Assembly (NCBI GenBank): GCA_040882565.1
Contig: JBBEAZ010000030.1
Span: forward strand, 1-64,000
Direction of reading: 5' to 3'
Source of the DNA: CF-162 sp040882565
GTDB taxonomy: Bacteria; Chloroflexota; Dehalococcoidia; SM23-28-2; RBG-16-64-32
Length of the DNA stretch: 64,000 bases
Part shown: piece by piece, positions 23,398 through 32,181 of the stretch
Numbering within the stretch: position 1 is the first letter of the stretch
Layout of the letters: every line of letters starts with the position of its first letter
Made by a program: the position numbers and the translations under genes
The notes under the pieces: model-generated
The model's database searches: none
What the model was told of the DNA's origin: nothing
What the model saw: only the letters and a program-made list of their open reading frames with translations

Positions 23398-24402
23398 CTA
23401 CTCCTGCAGCGCTGCTACCATCTGGGGAATTGTCTTCAGCTCCTGGCGGCGGCGGAGGAGGAAGTGGTCGGAGTCGTACTCCTCGTAGATGTGGTCGATG
23501 TTGTGCTCTTCTAGTTTGGCGTGGAGTTGCCGGGAGCCGAGGTAGAGGTGGAACTGGTCCCTCGTGCCGCAGTCCACGAAGCGGTAGTGCAGCTTGCGGA
23601 GGTTGTCGGCGTAGGGCTCGACCATGTGGACAGGGTCGTGGGGGAGGAATTTGGCCCAGACCTCCGGGATGAGCTTGCCGGTTCGGACGTCGAAGGGTAG
23701 TTCGAAGCCCCGTGGCGCCTCAGGGTTGGGGGCGTAACAGGCGGACATCGCGACCATGTTCAGGATGACGTTGAAGGCGTTGTCTTTCGGCTGGTCGTCG
23801 TCGATCTGCTTGATGAACCTGGCGACGTCGTAGTCGTACTTGGCCATGCCCTGGACGACGGCCGGCACGTCGCCAAGTATGCAGTGCTCGAAGGCGCTGT
23901 CGCCCGAGTGGTCGGCGAAGGCTTGGAAGACGTCCGGGTATAGTGCGGCGAGGGTGAACGAACCGATACCACCGCTCGAGCCACCGATGCAGCCGCGCAG
24001 CCCGTTCGTGCGGTAGCGGGAATCGATGAGCGGCACGAGTTCCTGCACGATGTAGTCCTGGTAGCGGCCGATGGCGGTGGAGTTGACGTATTGGCTGCCG
24101 CCGAGGCTGGTGATGCAGTCCGGGAAGACGTAGATGACGCCGGGCATGCCGCCCTCGATGAGGTCATCGAGGTCGGAGTCGAACCCGGGGTTGAGGAAGC
24201 GGCGGTTCAGGTACATGATGCCGCCACCGGTGAAGCCCATGAGTCCGAAGATGACCGGGTACCGCTTATCGGGCGAGTCTTCGTAGCCCGGCGGGAGGTA
24301 GACAGGGAAGTGGCGGATGTGGGGGTCGCCGAGCGGGTTGCCCTTCAGGACTTCGCTCTCGTGGGTGATGTACGTGATGTTGGGGGAAATGGGTCTAAGC
24401 AT
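23398..24402 (-). CDS. alpha/beta-hydrolase, esterase D / FrsA-like putative esterase
   Basis: A 334-residue soluble esterase. The N-terminal half has HFPVYLPPGYEDSPDKRYPV, the nucleophile elbow GGSSGG, and a late His in YDSDHFLLRRR that may complete the triad. This resembles the family of S-formylglutathione hydrolase, acyl esterases and enterochelin-esterase-like proteins. There is no signal peptide. ATG 24402 is preceded by GGAGG 7 nt upstream. Divergent from sppA. Confidence 0.82.
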   Translation of the reverse strand: MLRPISPNITYITHESEVLKGNPLGDPHIRHFPVYLPPGYEDSPDKRYPVIFGLMGFTGGGIMYLNRRFLNPGFDSDLDDLIEGGMPGVIYVFPDCITSLGGSQYVNSTAIGRYQDYIVQELVPLIDSRYRTNGLRGCIGGSSGGIGSFTLAALYPDVFQAFADHSGDSAFEHCILGDVPAVVQGMAKYDYDVARFIKQIDDDQPKDNAFNVILNMVAMSACYAPNPEAPRGFELPFDVRTGKLIPEVWAKFLPHDPVHMVEPYADNLRKLHYRFVDCGTRDQFHLYLGSRQLHAKLEEHNIDHIYEEYDSDHFLLRRRQELKTIPQMVAALQE

Positions 24403-24433
24403 GCCAACCTCCAATCAATTGCGGGACAACGGG

Positions 24434-24439
24434 TATACT
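24434..24439 (+). promoter_or_regulatory. -10 element TATACT upstream of sppA
   Basis: TATACT is followed 5 nt later by an in-frame GTG (24445) and 41 nt later by ATG 24481, which has AGAAGGAG in front. Transcription from here would allow either a leaderless GTG or the canonical ATG. Confidence 0.45.
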
Positions 24440-24480
24440 AACGCGTGGCCCACCACATCGCCCTCAGAAGGAGCCCAGGA

Positions 24481-25290
24481 ATGACGACGACAACCCGTGT
24501 GATTGACTTGCCGTGGACGCGCCCGCGCGTTGCAGTCCTCGAGATATCCGGCGCCATCGGCGCGCAGGTGAAGGGCCAGCAGATGGTGCGCACGATCCGC
24601 GCTCTGACCAACGACAGCCGGGTTAAGGCCGTCGTCGTGGAGATCGACTCGCCCGGCGGGTCAGCGTCGGCCTCTGACGCGATCTTTCGGCAGATGCGAA
24701 AACTCTCGAAAAAGAAGCCGACGGTGGCGTTCGTCGCCGGCGCCGGCCTCTCAGGCGGCTACCTGATCGCCTGTGGCACGCGACACATCATCGCGATGCC
24801 TACCTCGCTGGTCGGCTCGATCGGCGTGATATTCACGCGGCCCGTCGTCGAGGAGTTGCTGGCGAAGCTGGGTATACGAATGGAGATGACGCACGAAGGC
24901 CGGCTCAAGGGGATGTTCCAGCCCTGGCGCGAGCCTACGCCTGAGGAGCAGCAGAAGGTGCAGGCGCTTACGGACGAGCTATACGAATGGTTCGTCAGCT
25001 CTGTGGCGACTGCCCGCAACCTCGATGTCGAGAAGGTGCGGGAGTACGCGACGGGCGAGATGTACTCGGGCGCCAAAGGCAAGGAGATCGGCTTGGTTGA
25101 CGAGCTAGGCGACTTCGACGATGCGCTCAAGAAGGCGCGCGAGATGGCTGGCCTGGCTGAGAAGCCACGGCTGCAGTACGTTCGTCCCCGGGTGCAACTT
25201 TTGGACCGCGTGATGGGACGCGGCGCGTCGGCGGGGGACATCGCGGCAGAGATCGAAGCGCGGATGGTGCCGCGGATTGAGTTTCGCTAG
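24481..25290 (+). CDS. sppA: signal peptide peptidase SppA-like S49 serine protease
   Basis: S49 peptidases cut residual signal peptides in the membrane using a Ser/Lys dyad. The 269-residue protein has VVVEIDSPGGSASASD, the nucleophile S91 in GAGLSGGYLIACG, and the general base K143 in HEGRLKGMF. The family usually has an N-terminal membrane anchor; none is seen here, so it may be a peripheral or cytoplasmic SppA36-type form. The ATG with AAGGAG is preferred over the leaderless GTG 12 codons upstream. Confidence 0.9.
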   Translation: MTTTTRVIDLPWTRPRVAVLEISGAIGAQVKGQQMVRTIRALTNDSRVKAVVVEIDSPGGSASASDAIFRQMRKLSKKKPTVAFVAGAGLSGGYLIACGTRHIIAMPTSLVGSIGVIFTRPVVEELLAKLGIRMEMTHEGRLKGMFQPWREPTPEEQQKVQALTDELYEWFVSSVATARNLDVEKVREYATGEMYSGAKGKEIGLVDELGDFDDALKKAREMAGLAEKPRLQYVRPRVQLLDRVMGRGASAGDIAAEIEARMVPRIEFR

Positions 25291-25293
25291 CGG

Positions 25294-25743
25294 CTAGACG
25301 AACTCGGTCTCGACCTGAGAGGAGACGTCGAAGAAATGCTGGAACGACTGGTTGAAGCGGTAAAAGAGGTCGCGGCGGTAGCCGTCGTTGGAGCGGGCGA
25401 GGCCATCCGGGTCTTCGATGTCGAGAGTGTTTAGCGTGTGGTGGAGGTCGGCGCGGCCGTTCTCGCGGATGTTCTGGATCATCTCTTTCCACTTGGCGTA
25501 GGTCTGCTGCATCCAGAAGTCTGTGTTCTCGGCCTCGTTCTCGTCGACTTCCTTGACGTCGTCTAGCTCGAAGGCTTCAAACGTGAGTTTGTAGTACTTC
25601 TGCACGTCCGGGACCTTGATGCCGACGGTGGCATCGCAGGTGCCGTGGCGCTTGTAGGCCTCGTCGTTGTTGATGATCTGCTTGATGGCGTTGAACCACT
25701 CGACGGATGGGAACGTGGCCTTGGTCGTGACTTCCTGTGTCAT
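25294..25743 (-). CDS. SCP2-like small protein, partner of the ferritin-like gene
   Basis: The 149-residue protein begins FPSVEWFNAIKQIINNDEAY and continues with a beta-rich middle and a helical C terminus ending in FNQSFQHFFDVSSQVE. The opening and length resemble SCP2 sterol-carrier domains, which bind hydrophobic ligands, but the match is loose. ATG 25743 has AAGGAG upstream. It is the second gene behind the ferritin-like protein, 31 nt apart, so the two likely act together. Confidence 0.6.
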   Translation of the reverse strand: MTQEVTTKATFPSVEWFNAIKQIINNDEAYKRHGTCDATVGIKVPDVQKYYKLTFEAFELDDVKEVDENEAENTDFWMQQTYAKWKEMIQNIRENGRADLHHTLNTLDIEDPDGLARSNDGYRRDLFYRFNQSFQHFFDVSSQVETEFV

Positions 25744-25774
25744 TGGGCGTCTCCTTGCTGTTGATGCGAATCCG

Positions 25775-27220
25775 TCAGGCGGCGGCCGTCGCCTCTTCGG
25801 TTTCCGGTTGGGGCAGATATTGCTTGATGCTGTGGTGCACTTTCTCGCGGCGCTCTCCGAGACCGGCCGCCGCCAGCTGCTCGATGTAGTCGTTGGCCCA
25901 ACGGACCTTGAAGTAGCGCAGCTTCTGGGCGCCATCGGCCAGTTGACCGGGTTCGATGCCTCCGCCGAGGAGAATGAGCAGGGCCTCGTGAAGCGGCGTG
26001 TCCCGCTGCCATTCGTAGTCCAGGAGGACTTCGTACTTGTTGAGCACGTGGTTCATCTCTTCGCGGCGGCCGAGGTTGCGCGTGAGGAAGTACTTGAGGT
26101 GCTGCGAGCCGTAAGCGCGCTGCCTTGCCACATCCTGGATGCAATACGCGAAGATCGTGCGCTCGGCGTCGTTGTGGGACGTGTAGTAGCCGATCTGGAA
26201 GAGCATCATCAACTGGCTCGAGGTGAGGATGTGGAGCGCGGCCGAGACTTCCGTCCAGGCACGGCCGTCGATCAGGGTGCGGTGGAAGTAGCCCGGCGCC
26301 TGGACGCCGAGGCCCCCGCCGTTGGAGAGCGCGCGCTTGCGGAAGACCTCGAACCAGCGGGCGGCATCAAATTCAGCGGTGGAAAGGTAGAGCTTGACCT
26401 CGTGATAGCCGTAAGACATCTCGGGGAGCCAGCGACCGACGATGTCGCCGGTGACGAGGGCTCGTTCGCTGATGTGCGTGCAGAGCTGGCAGACGGCCTT
26501 CTCGACAGCGTTCGGAAGGTCCTCCATGGTCAGCCAGGGGACGTCCGAAGATGGGCGCCAGCGGCGCTGGATCGCCTCCTCGTAGAGGTCGCCGGCGTTT
26601 TCGGACCAGAGCTCAGACTTGTTGAAGATCGAGTAGCCCATCGAGGGGACGCCGGGGATCGGGTAAGCGCCGCGAGGCATCTCGGTGTGGTAAGGCCAAT
26701 AGTCGGGGATATCGGAGTAGGAGCCGACGTTGAGCATGTCGATGGTGAGGCCGCGCTTGCCCGGCTTGACGCGGACGCCCCACTCGGTGGGGACCTTCAT
26801 CCAGGAGAGGTCCAGCTGCGGAGCGCCGCCCTCGCCGGAACGCATGGCTTCCTGCTGGGCGATGAACCCTTCGGCCTGCGCAGGGGTGATCCCGGCCTGG
26901 ATCTGGTTCATGAGCATCGCCGTCGGGGCGCCGAGCGCGAGGGCACGCTTGATGAGGTCGTCCGGGTAGTTGTGGGCACGCGAGATCTCCAGCAGTTCCG
27001 GCGGGATCGTGATCTCGCCGCCGGCGCGGATCTTCTCCTGCTCGGAGATGAACACCTCGGCGGCTTCAGGGGTCACGCCTGGCATACTCAATTGCTGGGT
27101 TACGGCCGCCGGGGGAAAGCCGAGGGCGAGCGCGCGGCGGACGAGGTCGAGTGGAATCTTGTTATCTTCGGCGACCTTGAGCAGGTCGACCGGTATGTCG
27201 ATGGCGGTAGCATCTGACAT
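25775..27220 (-). CDS. ferritin-like superfamily protein with duplicated N-terminal module
   Basis: The 481-residue protein has two tandem N-terminal modules of about 55 residues (roughly 8-66 and 70-125), each with IPxDLL/IPPELL, RRALALG/KRALALG and a GVTPEAAE/GITPAQAE turn. A helical core (about 190-430) has the look of diiron ferritin-like proteins: LWSENAGDLYEEAIQRRW, LYLSTAEFDAARWFEVF and AYCIQDVARQRAYGSQHL. At the two places where DExRH is expected, it has DAARW and DVARQ, so both Glu and both His ligands look lost. It may be a structural subunit like PaaC rather than an oxygenase. The ATG has AAGGAG upstream. Confidence 0.6.
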   Translation of the reverse strand: MSDATAIDIPVDLLKVAEDNKIPLDLVRRALALGFPPAAVTQQLSMPGVTPEAAEVFISEQEKIRAGGEITIPPELLEISRAHNYPDDLIKRALALGAPTAMLMNQIQAGITPAQAEGFIAQQEAMRSGEGGAPQLDLSWMKVPTEWGVRVKPGKRGLTIDMLNVGSYSDIPDYWPYHTEMPRGAYPIPGVPSMGYSIFNKSELWSENAGDLYEEAIQRRWRPSSDVPWLTMEDLPNAVEKAVCQLCTHISERALVTGDIVGRWLPEMSYGYHEVKLYLSTAEFDAARWFEVFRKRALSNGGGLGVQAPGYFHRTLIDGRAWTEVSAALHILTSSQLMMLFQIGYYTSHNDAERTIFAYCIQDVARQRAYGSQHLKYFLTRNLGRREEMNHVLNKYEVLLDYEWQRDTPLHEALLILLGGGIEPGQLADGAQKLRYFKVRWANDYIEQLAAAGLGERREKVHHSIKQYLPQPETEEATAAA

Positions 27221-27355
27221 GGGCGGCTCCTTCTGGTTCGTGGGACTCCGGCGGGCTGCCAGAGCACTGCCATTTAGCCATAACGCCAGATGCGCGTCAA
27301 GGGGAATTCTAGTGCGCGCTAAGGGAGTGTGATTGCTGTCACGCGCGCCGCTGCG

Positions 27356-28069
27356 TTAGTACATCCCGGCGCGGCCGCGGCGCGGTTGGGAGTAGGGACG
27401 CTTAGGCACGAGCGGGCGCAAGAGGAACATGATCCCGAAGCCGGTGATGAACCCGCCGACATGTGCCCAAACGGCGACGCCTTCGGAGACTTCAGACGTC
27501 CCGATGGATGCGAAGCCGGCAAAGAGTTGCATCGCGAACCAGAGAACGATGAGAACGAAGGCGGGTGCGGGGAACGGGATGAAGAAGAAAAACGGTAGGA
27601 GCACAGCGACCGTCGCCCTGGGGTAGAGCACGAGGTAAGCGCCGAGGACGCCGGCGATCGCACCGCTGGCGCCGATCATCGGCACGCCGGAACTTGTGTC
27701 TGTGGCAACCTGGAGCGCGGCGGCTCCGGCAGCGCAGGCGAAGTAGAACAGCACGTAGCCGATGTGGCCGAGCGCATCCTCCACGTTGTCGCCGAAGACC
27801 CAAAGGAAGAGCATGTTGCCGGCGAGATGCAGCCAGCCGCCGTGGATGAAGGCAGCCGTGGCGATTGTCGCCGGTTCCTCGAGGCCGCTCGGGTCACGCA
27901 CCCACAGATCGATGTCGCGAGGAACGATGCCCCAGTCCAGGAAGAACGAGTTGACGTCGACGGTGGATAGCGTGAGTTCGTAGATGAAGACGGCGACGCT
28001 GATCGCCATGAAGGCGACGTTGATGTAGGGGGTTCGGCGCGCCCGTACGGAGTCGAGGACGGGGATCAT
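27356..28069 (-). CDS. rhomboid-family intramembrane serine protease
   Basis: The 237-residue polytopic protein has the rhomboid signatures HGGWLHLAGNMLFLWVFG, the catalytic S135 in IGASGAIAG and H203 in WAHVGGFITG. It would cleave transmembrane helices in the cytoplasmic membrane; its substrate is unknown. The C terminus is basic (KRPYSQPRRGRAG). There is no zinc finger N-terminal extension. Divergent from the LuxR-type membrane regulator, which might be a substrate by analogy with other membrane-bound regulators; that is speculation. Confidence 0.92.
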   Translation of the reverse strand: MIPVLDSVRARRTPYINVAFMAISVAVFIYELTLSTVDVNSFFLDWGIVPRDIDLWVRDPSGLEEPATIATAAFIHGGWLHLAGNMLFLWVFGDNVEDALGHIGYVLFYFACAAGAAALQVATDTSSGVPMIGASGAIAGVLGAYLVLYPRATVAVLLPFFFFIPFPAPAFVLIVLWFAMQLFAGFASIGTSEVSEGVAVWAHVGGFITGFGIMFLLRPLVPKRPYSQPRRGRAGMY

Positions 28070-28185
28070 GCGGACTCAGTTTAGCGCAGGGCCCTCGAGC
28101 CCTTGCCCTCCTCCACTCCGTATGGCAGGGGAGCGCGTCATGGGGGCATGTAATTCCACGCTGCGTCTGCTAACCTGCCTTCGCG

Positions 28186-29664
28186 ATGACACAGAGGGGC
28201 AGTCCACGGCATCCCGACCTCCTGACTTCGCGTGAAGCGCAGGTGCTCGATCTCATCCGTGAGGGCAGCACCAACCCGCAGATCGCTGAGCATCTCGACA
28301 TCAGTGTGGAGACCGTGAAGCAGCATGTGTCGCAGGTGCTAGCCAAGCTGGGTGTGACGACCCGTGAGGAGGCCGCGGCGTGGCAACCGGAACAGGAGCA
28401 TCGATGGTGGAGCACGCCTCGTGCCGCGTTCGCGCTTGGAGGGTCAGCCATCGTCGTCGCGGCCTTGATTGGTCTGACCATCTTGGCTTGGGATGCGTTG
28501 GAGAGCGAGGACAACGCCGCGCTTCCGGACGGCCCGCCGCTTGTGGAACCGGAAAACGCAACTGTCGAGGATGTCTATGCCGCTCTGAGCGAGTACCTCG
28601 CCAGTCAGCAGGATGTCCTGCACATGACCGTGGAGGGATTCTATGAGGCCGACTTCCGATTTGACTACCGTGTTGAAGCGTGGGTATTTCCTAAAGCTGA
28701 AGCGATGCGAAGCGAAGGAGTTGCGGAGACGTCGGGCGATCAAGATGGGGATGCTACGGAGGAGACCACGCGAGCTGTAATCACTGGCGGACTGCGCTAC
28801 GTCGACTCGGACAACCTACCGAATCCTGTCGAGGCCAACATGTGCCACGGTGGCAGCGTTCTGGCGTCTGAGATCTTGCTTTGTTTCGGCCCGGTGGCAG
28901 ATTCGACAGAGACCTTCGGTGTGGAGGAGGGGGAGTACCAGGATCAGCCATCTATCGTGCTGATGAGCAGCGGAACTTCACGAAACGACTCGGGAGATAC
29001 CGTTGGCACCACGCGGCTGCATCTAAGTCCCTCCACTCTTCTGCCGATGGCACGGGAGTCATCCGGAACGTTCGATAACAACGAAGCGGTCTTTCCGTTG
29101 TCAAGCGAGATTACCTGGGAGTATGACTGGGTCGAACGGGACTCGCTTCCCGCTGATTTCTTCGAGCCAGAGGCGATCGGCTACGTTGAGACGGTGCGCA
29201 ATCCTGAGGAGGGCATCAATAGCCTGGATCCGAGCCTTCCGGTCTATTGGCTGGGCAAGCAGTACGAGGCTGGAGGCGGACTACCCTTGCTTCAGTTGAT
29301 CAATTCGTATGCTCCATCACCACCCAGTGCCATTCCGTATCGTCTCGATCTCACGTATGGCAATCCGGGCGTCAACTCCACACCAACCCTTTCCATGCAG
29401 GAGTCCTCCCCCAGCCAATTGGAGATGGTTTCAGGCACCGTCCCCTGCTCGAACCGCCTTTCCGAGGAAGTGGCAGCTGATCGAATCATCGAGATTTATG
29501 AGTGTTCGGACGGCCCAAACGACAAGATCGAAGCGAAGGTGCTGTTCGGAGATACGATCGTGCTGGTCTCGCCGTTATTCGTCGGAGATTCGGCCGAAGG
29601 CAATCCCTTTTCGACGATTGAGACAATGCGCCAGATTGCACTTGACCTGGAGTTGCGCGAGTAG
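28186..29664 (+). CDS. membrane-spanning regulator: LuxR-type HTH plus extracytoplasmic domain
   Basis: Residues about 10-66 form a LuxR/GerE helix-turn-helix (LTSREAQVLDLIREG, NPQIAEHLDISVETVKQHVS). One transmembrane helix (about 80-102) is followed by about 390 extracytoplasmic residues, beta-rich and acidic, with paired Cys (MCHGGSVL/LLCFGP and PCSNRL/YECSDG). The architecture is like ToxR/CadC one-component sensors but with a LuxR-type rather than OmpR-type DNA-binding domain. The outer domain resembles no family I can name. Codon use is visibly less GC-biased than in neighbouring genes. A TAACCT lies 9 nt before the ATG. Confidence 0.75.
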   Translation: MTQRGSPRHPDLLTSREAQVLDLIREGSTNPQIAEHLDISVETVKQHVSQVLAKLGVTTREEAAAWQPEQEHRWWSTPRAAFALGGSAIVVAALIGLTILAWDALESEDNAALPDGPPLVEPENATVEDVYAALSEYLASQQDVLHMTVEGFYEADFRFDYRVEAWVFPKAEAMRSEGVAETSGDQDGDATEETTRAVITGGLRYVDSDNLPNPVEANMCHGGSVLASEILLCFGPVADSTETFGVEEGEYQDQPSIVLMSSGTSRNDSGDTVGTTRLHLSPSTLLPMARESSGTFDNNEAVFPLSSEITWEYDWVERDSLPADFFEPEAIGYVETVRNPEEGINSLDPSLPVYWLGKQYEAGGGLPLLQLINSYAPSPPSAIPYRLDLTYGNPGVNSTPTLSMQESSPSQLEMVSGTVPCSNRLSEEVAADRIIEIYECSDGPNDKIEAKVLFGDTIVLVSPLFVGDSAEGNPFSTIETMRQIALDLELRE

Positions 29665-29666
29665 GC

Positions 29667-30242
29667 TCACCCCTTGCGCCACTCCGTCTCCGGTTTGCGG
29701 GCTGCCTTGCTCACGTAGCGGGCGAGGACGAAAAGTAGGTCGGAGAGGCGGTTGAGATACGCGATCACCGCCGGGTTCACGCTTTCCTTGCGCGCCAGCG
29801 TGATCGCGCTGCGCTCGGCGCGGCGGCAGATCGTGCGGCAGAGGTGGAGCATGGCGCCGGCCGGCGAGCCGCCGGGGAGGATGAACGTGCGGAGTGGCGG
29901 AACTTTGGCGTCGTACTCATCCGTCAGTTTCTCGAGGACCGCGATCTTTTTGTCGGCATCGGTGAAGAGGGCTGCGAACTTCGCGGACTTGCCGCCCTCG
30001 CTGGCCAGTTCCGAGCCGATGTTGAAGAGTTCGTTCTGGATGTCGCGAAGGACCGTCACCAGGCGTGCCTGTCTTACCGATACGATGGCCACGCCGAGCG
30101 CGGAGTTCAGCTCGTCGACGGCGCCGTAGGCCTCGACGCGCAGATGGTCTTTGGAGACACGCTTGCCGCCGAACAGCGCCGTCGTGCCCGCGTCGCCGGA
30201 GCGCGTGTAGAGCATGCTTTTGCGGGGCTGTTTCGCGGGCAT
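29667..30242 (-). CDS. pduO: cob(I)yrinic acid a,c-diamide adenosyltransferase, PduO type
   Basis: The PduO-type enzyme makes adenosylcobalamin. The 191-residue sequence has YTRSGDAGTTALFGG at the ATP-binding N terminus, VEAYGAVDELNSALG, LPGGSPAGAMLHLCRTICRRAERS and YLNRLSDLLFVLAR, all family signatures. The ATG at 30242 is chosen since the frame upstream belongs to the overlapping ATPase region. Last gene of the cobalamin-riboswitch operon, which links B12 uptake with coenzyme formation. Confidence 0.93.
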   Translation of the reverse strand: MPAKQPRKSMLYTRSGDAGTTALFGGKRVSKDHLRVEAYGAVDELNSALGVAIVSVRQARLVTVLRDIQNELFNIGSELASEGGKSAKFAALFTDADKKIAVLEKLTDEYDAKVPPLRTFILPGGSPAGAMLHLCRTICRRAERSAITLARKESVNPAVIAYLNRLSDLLFVLARYVSKAARKPETEWRKG

Positions 30243-30256
30243 CGTCTCCGCAAAGT

Positions 30257-31081
30257 CTATCGTTCGCCGTTCGAGGGCGCTACTATCGGCCGGCCGGTTT
30301 CGGGGTGCGGGAGGACCACCACAGGCGCGCCGTACACTTCGCACAGGAGTTCGGGCTGCAGGACGGTCGCTGGCGCGCCCTCGGCGACCACGCGCCCCGA
30401 CTGCAGGACGACGAGACGGTCGCAGTAGTGCGCGGCGAGCGTGAGGTCATGCACGACGGCGAGGACGGCCTTGCCGTCGCGGCGGGCGAAGGTGCGCATG
30501 AGGTCGAGGACTGTGCCCTGGTGGCCGATGTCGAGGTGCGCGGTCGGCTCGTCGAGCAAGAGGACGGGGGTTTCCTGGGCGAGGGCGCGGGCGACGATGA
30601 CCCGCTGGCGTTCGCCGCCTGACAGCTCGCCGACGGGCCGGTCTGCGAGGGCCCAGGTCTCGGTGGCGAGCATGGCGCGGCGGGCGATCTCGACGTCGGC
30701 GGGCCCTTCTTGCTGGAGGAGCCGCAGGTGGGGCGTCCGGCCCATGAGCACGCAATCGAGCGCGGTAAAGGTGCCCGGCAGCTGCGGGTCCTGGGGGACG
30801 ACGCCGATCAGACGCGCGATCTCCGGCTGGCGCATCGTCACGACGTCGCGACCGGAAAGCCGTACAGTGCCGGAGGACGGCCGCAGAGCGCCGGTAAGCA
30901 CACGGATCAGTGTCGTCTTGCCGGAGCCGTTGGGGCCAACTAAGCCGAGGAGTTCACCCGGACGTAGCGCAAGGTCGACGCCCCTGAGCGCGACGATATC
31001 GCGGCCGGCTGAGGCATAGGCAGCGGTCACGCCCGCTGCCTCGAGAACGGCGTCAGGCATGGGCAGCGGCGAGGTGGCCAT
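30257..31081 (-). CDS. btuD: ABC transporter ATP-binding protein, BtuD/FecE type
   Basis: The 274-residue ATPase has Walker A GPNGSGKTT, the Q-loop VPQDPQ, the ABC signature LSGGERQRV, Walker B VLLLDEPTAHLD and the switch His in AVVHDLTLAA. These features and its place after a FecCD permease make it the energiser of a cobalamin or related importer. The ATG overlaps the permease stop by one base (TGATG). Substrate assignment to B12 rests on the cobalamin riboswitch and the neighbouring pduO. Confidence 0.9.
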   Translation of the reverse strand: MATSPLPMPDAVLEAAGVTAAYASAGRDIVALRGVDLALRPGELLGLVGPNGSGKTTLIRVLTGALRPSSGTVRLSGRDVVTMRQPEIARLIGVVPQDPQLPGTFTALDCVLMGRTPHLRLLQQEGPADVEIARRAMLATETWALADRPVGELSGGERQRVIVARALAQETPVLLLDEPTAHLDIGHQGTVLDLMRTFARRDGKAVLAVVHDLTLAAHYCDRLVVLQSGRVVAEGAPATVLQPELLCEVYGAPVVVLPHPETGRPIVAPSNGER

Positions 31082-32181
31082 CAGTAGAACACTCCGCCGC
31101 GCGCGCGCCGCAGGAGGAAGAGGAAGAAGGGCACGCCGAAGAACGCCGTGATGATACCGACCGGGATCTCGGTTGGGCGCTCGGCCGTGCGGGCGATGAG
31201 GTCTGCACCGATAAGGAACGCTGCGCCGAAGAGGATGCACATTGGCAGGAGGTAGCGGTTGTCAGGCCCCCAGACGAGGCGAATGGCGTGCGGGACGATG
31301 AGGCCGACGAAGCCGATCGTGCCGCCGACAGAGACGGCGGCGGCGGCGGCGAGCGAGGAGACGCCGAGGATCAGGAGCTTCGTGCGCTCGACGTCGATGC
31401 CGAGGAATCGCGCTTGCTCTTCGTCAAGCGCGAGGACGTTGAGGATGCGGCCGTGCGCGAGGATGACTGCGGCGGCAGGGATCGAGTAGGGAAGCACCCA
31501 GGCGATCTTCGTCCAGGTTGCGGTGTTGAAGCCGCCGAGGACGACCGAGAGGACGGCCGTGGCGTTGGTCGTGTCGCGTAGCATGAGGTACGAGGTTAGC
31601 GCGGTGGAGAGCGATGCGACGGCGACGCCAGCGAGGATGAGCGAGGTGGTCGGTACGGTGTTGCCGACGCGGGCGACGCCGTAGACGACGATGACGGACG
31701 TGAGCGCGCCGGCGAAGGCGGCGAGTGGCAGCAGGCTCAGACCGCCGGAGGAATACGAGACGTCGGAGACGATGACGATCGTCGCACCCAGCGCCGCGCC
31801 GGTCGCGACTCCAATCAGGTAGGGGTCGGCCAAGGGGTTGCGGAAGACGCCCTGGTAGGCCGCGCCGGTCAGCGCCAGCGTGGCGCCCACCGTCCCCGCG
31901 AGCACGACACGCGGCAGACGCACGTCCCAGATGATCCGCCGCGACGCTACAGAGACGTCGCCATCGAGGCCGACCCAGGGCAGATGCGACACGAGGACGC
32001 GCAGGGTGTCGTCGAGGGGGATATTGGTAGGGCCAAAGACAAGGCCGGCGAGGACCGCGGCGGCAAGGACGCAGGCGCCGAGGACGAAGCGCGGCCAGCA
32101 ATCGCGGCGGAGGGCGGCGGGAAGCGCCTCGCCCTTTGGCAGGACGAGGTCGACTCGCTCGCCGCTCCGCGCGATTTTCAC
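31081..32181 (-). CDS. btuC: ABC transporter permease, FecCD/BtuC type
   Basis: The 366-residue membrane protein has about ten helices and the family segments RLPRVVLAGTVGATLALTGA, YQGVFRNPLADPYLIGVATG, SVGGTIGFVGLIVPHAIR and a GADLIAR end. It forms the channel of a vitamin B12 or siderophore importer. GTG start directly abutting the stop of the binding-protein gene. About 35 cytoplasmic residues precede the first helix. Confidence 0.92.
   Translation of the reverse strand: MKIARSGERVDLVLPKGEALPAALRRDCWPRFVLGACVLAAAVLAGLVFGPTNIPLDDTLRVLVSHLPWVGLDGDVSVASRRIIWDVRLPRVVLAGTVGATLALTGAAYQGVFRNPLADPYLIGVATGAALGATIVIVSDVSYSSGGLSLLPLAAFAGALTSVIVVYGVARVGNTVPTTSLILAGVAVASLSTALTSYLMLRDTTNATAVLSVVLGGFNTATWTKIAWVLPYSIPAAAVILAHGRILNVLALDEEQARFLGIDVERTKLLILGVSSLAAAAAVSVGGTIGFVGLIVPHAIRLVWGPDNRYLLPMCILFGAAFLIGADLIARTAERPTEIPVGIITAFFGVPFFLFLLRRARGGVFY

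Noticed and set aside
25667..27217. A 516-codon open frame on the plus strand
   Set aside because: It is the antisense shadow of the ferritin-like gene in GC-rich DNA; it has no protein motifs and no ribosome-binding site.
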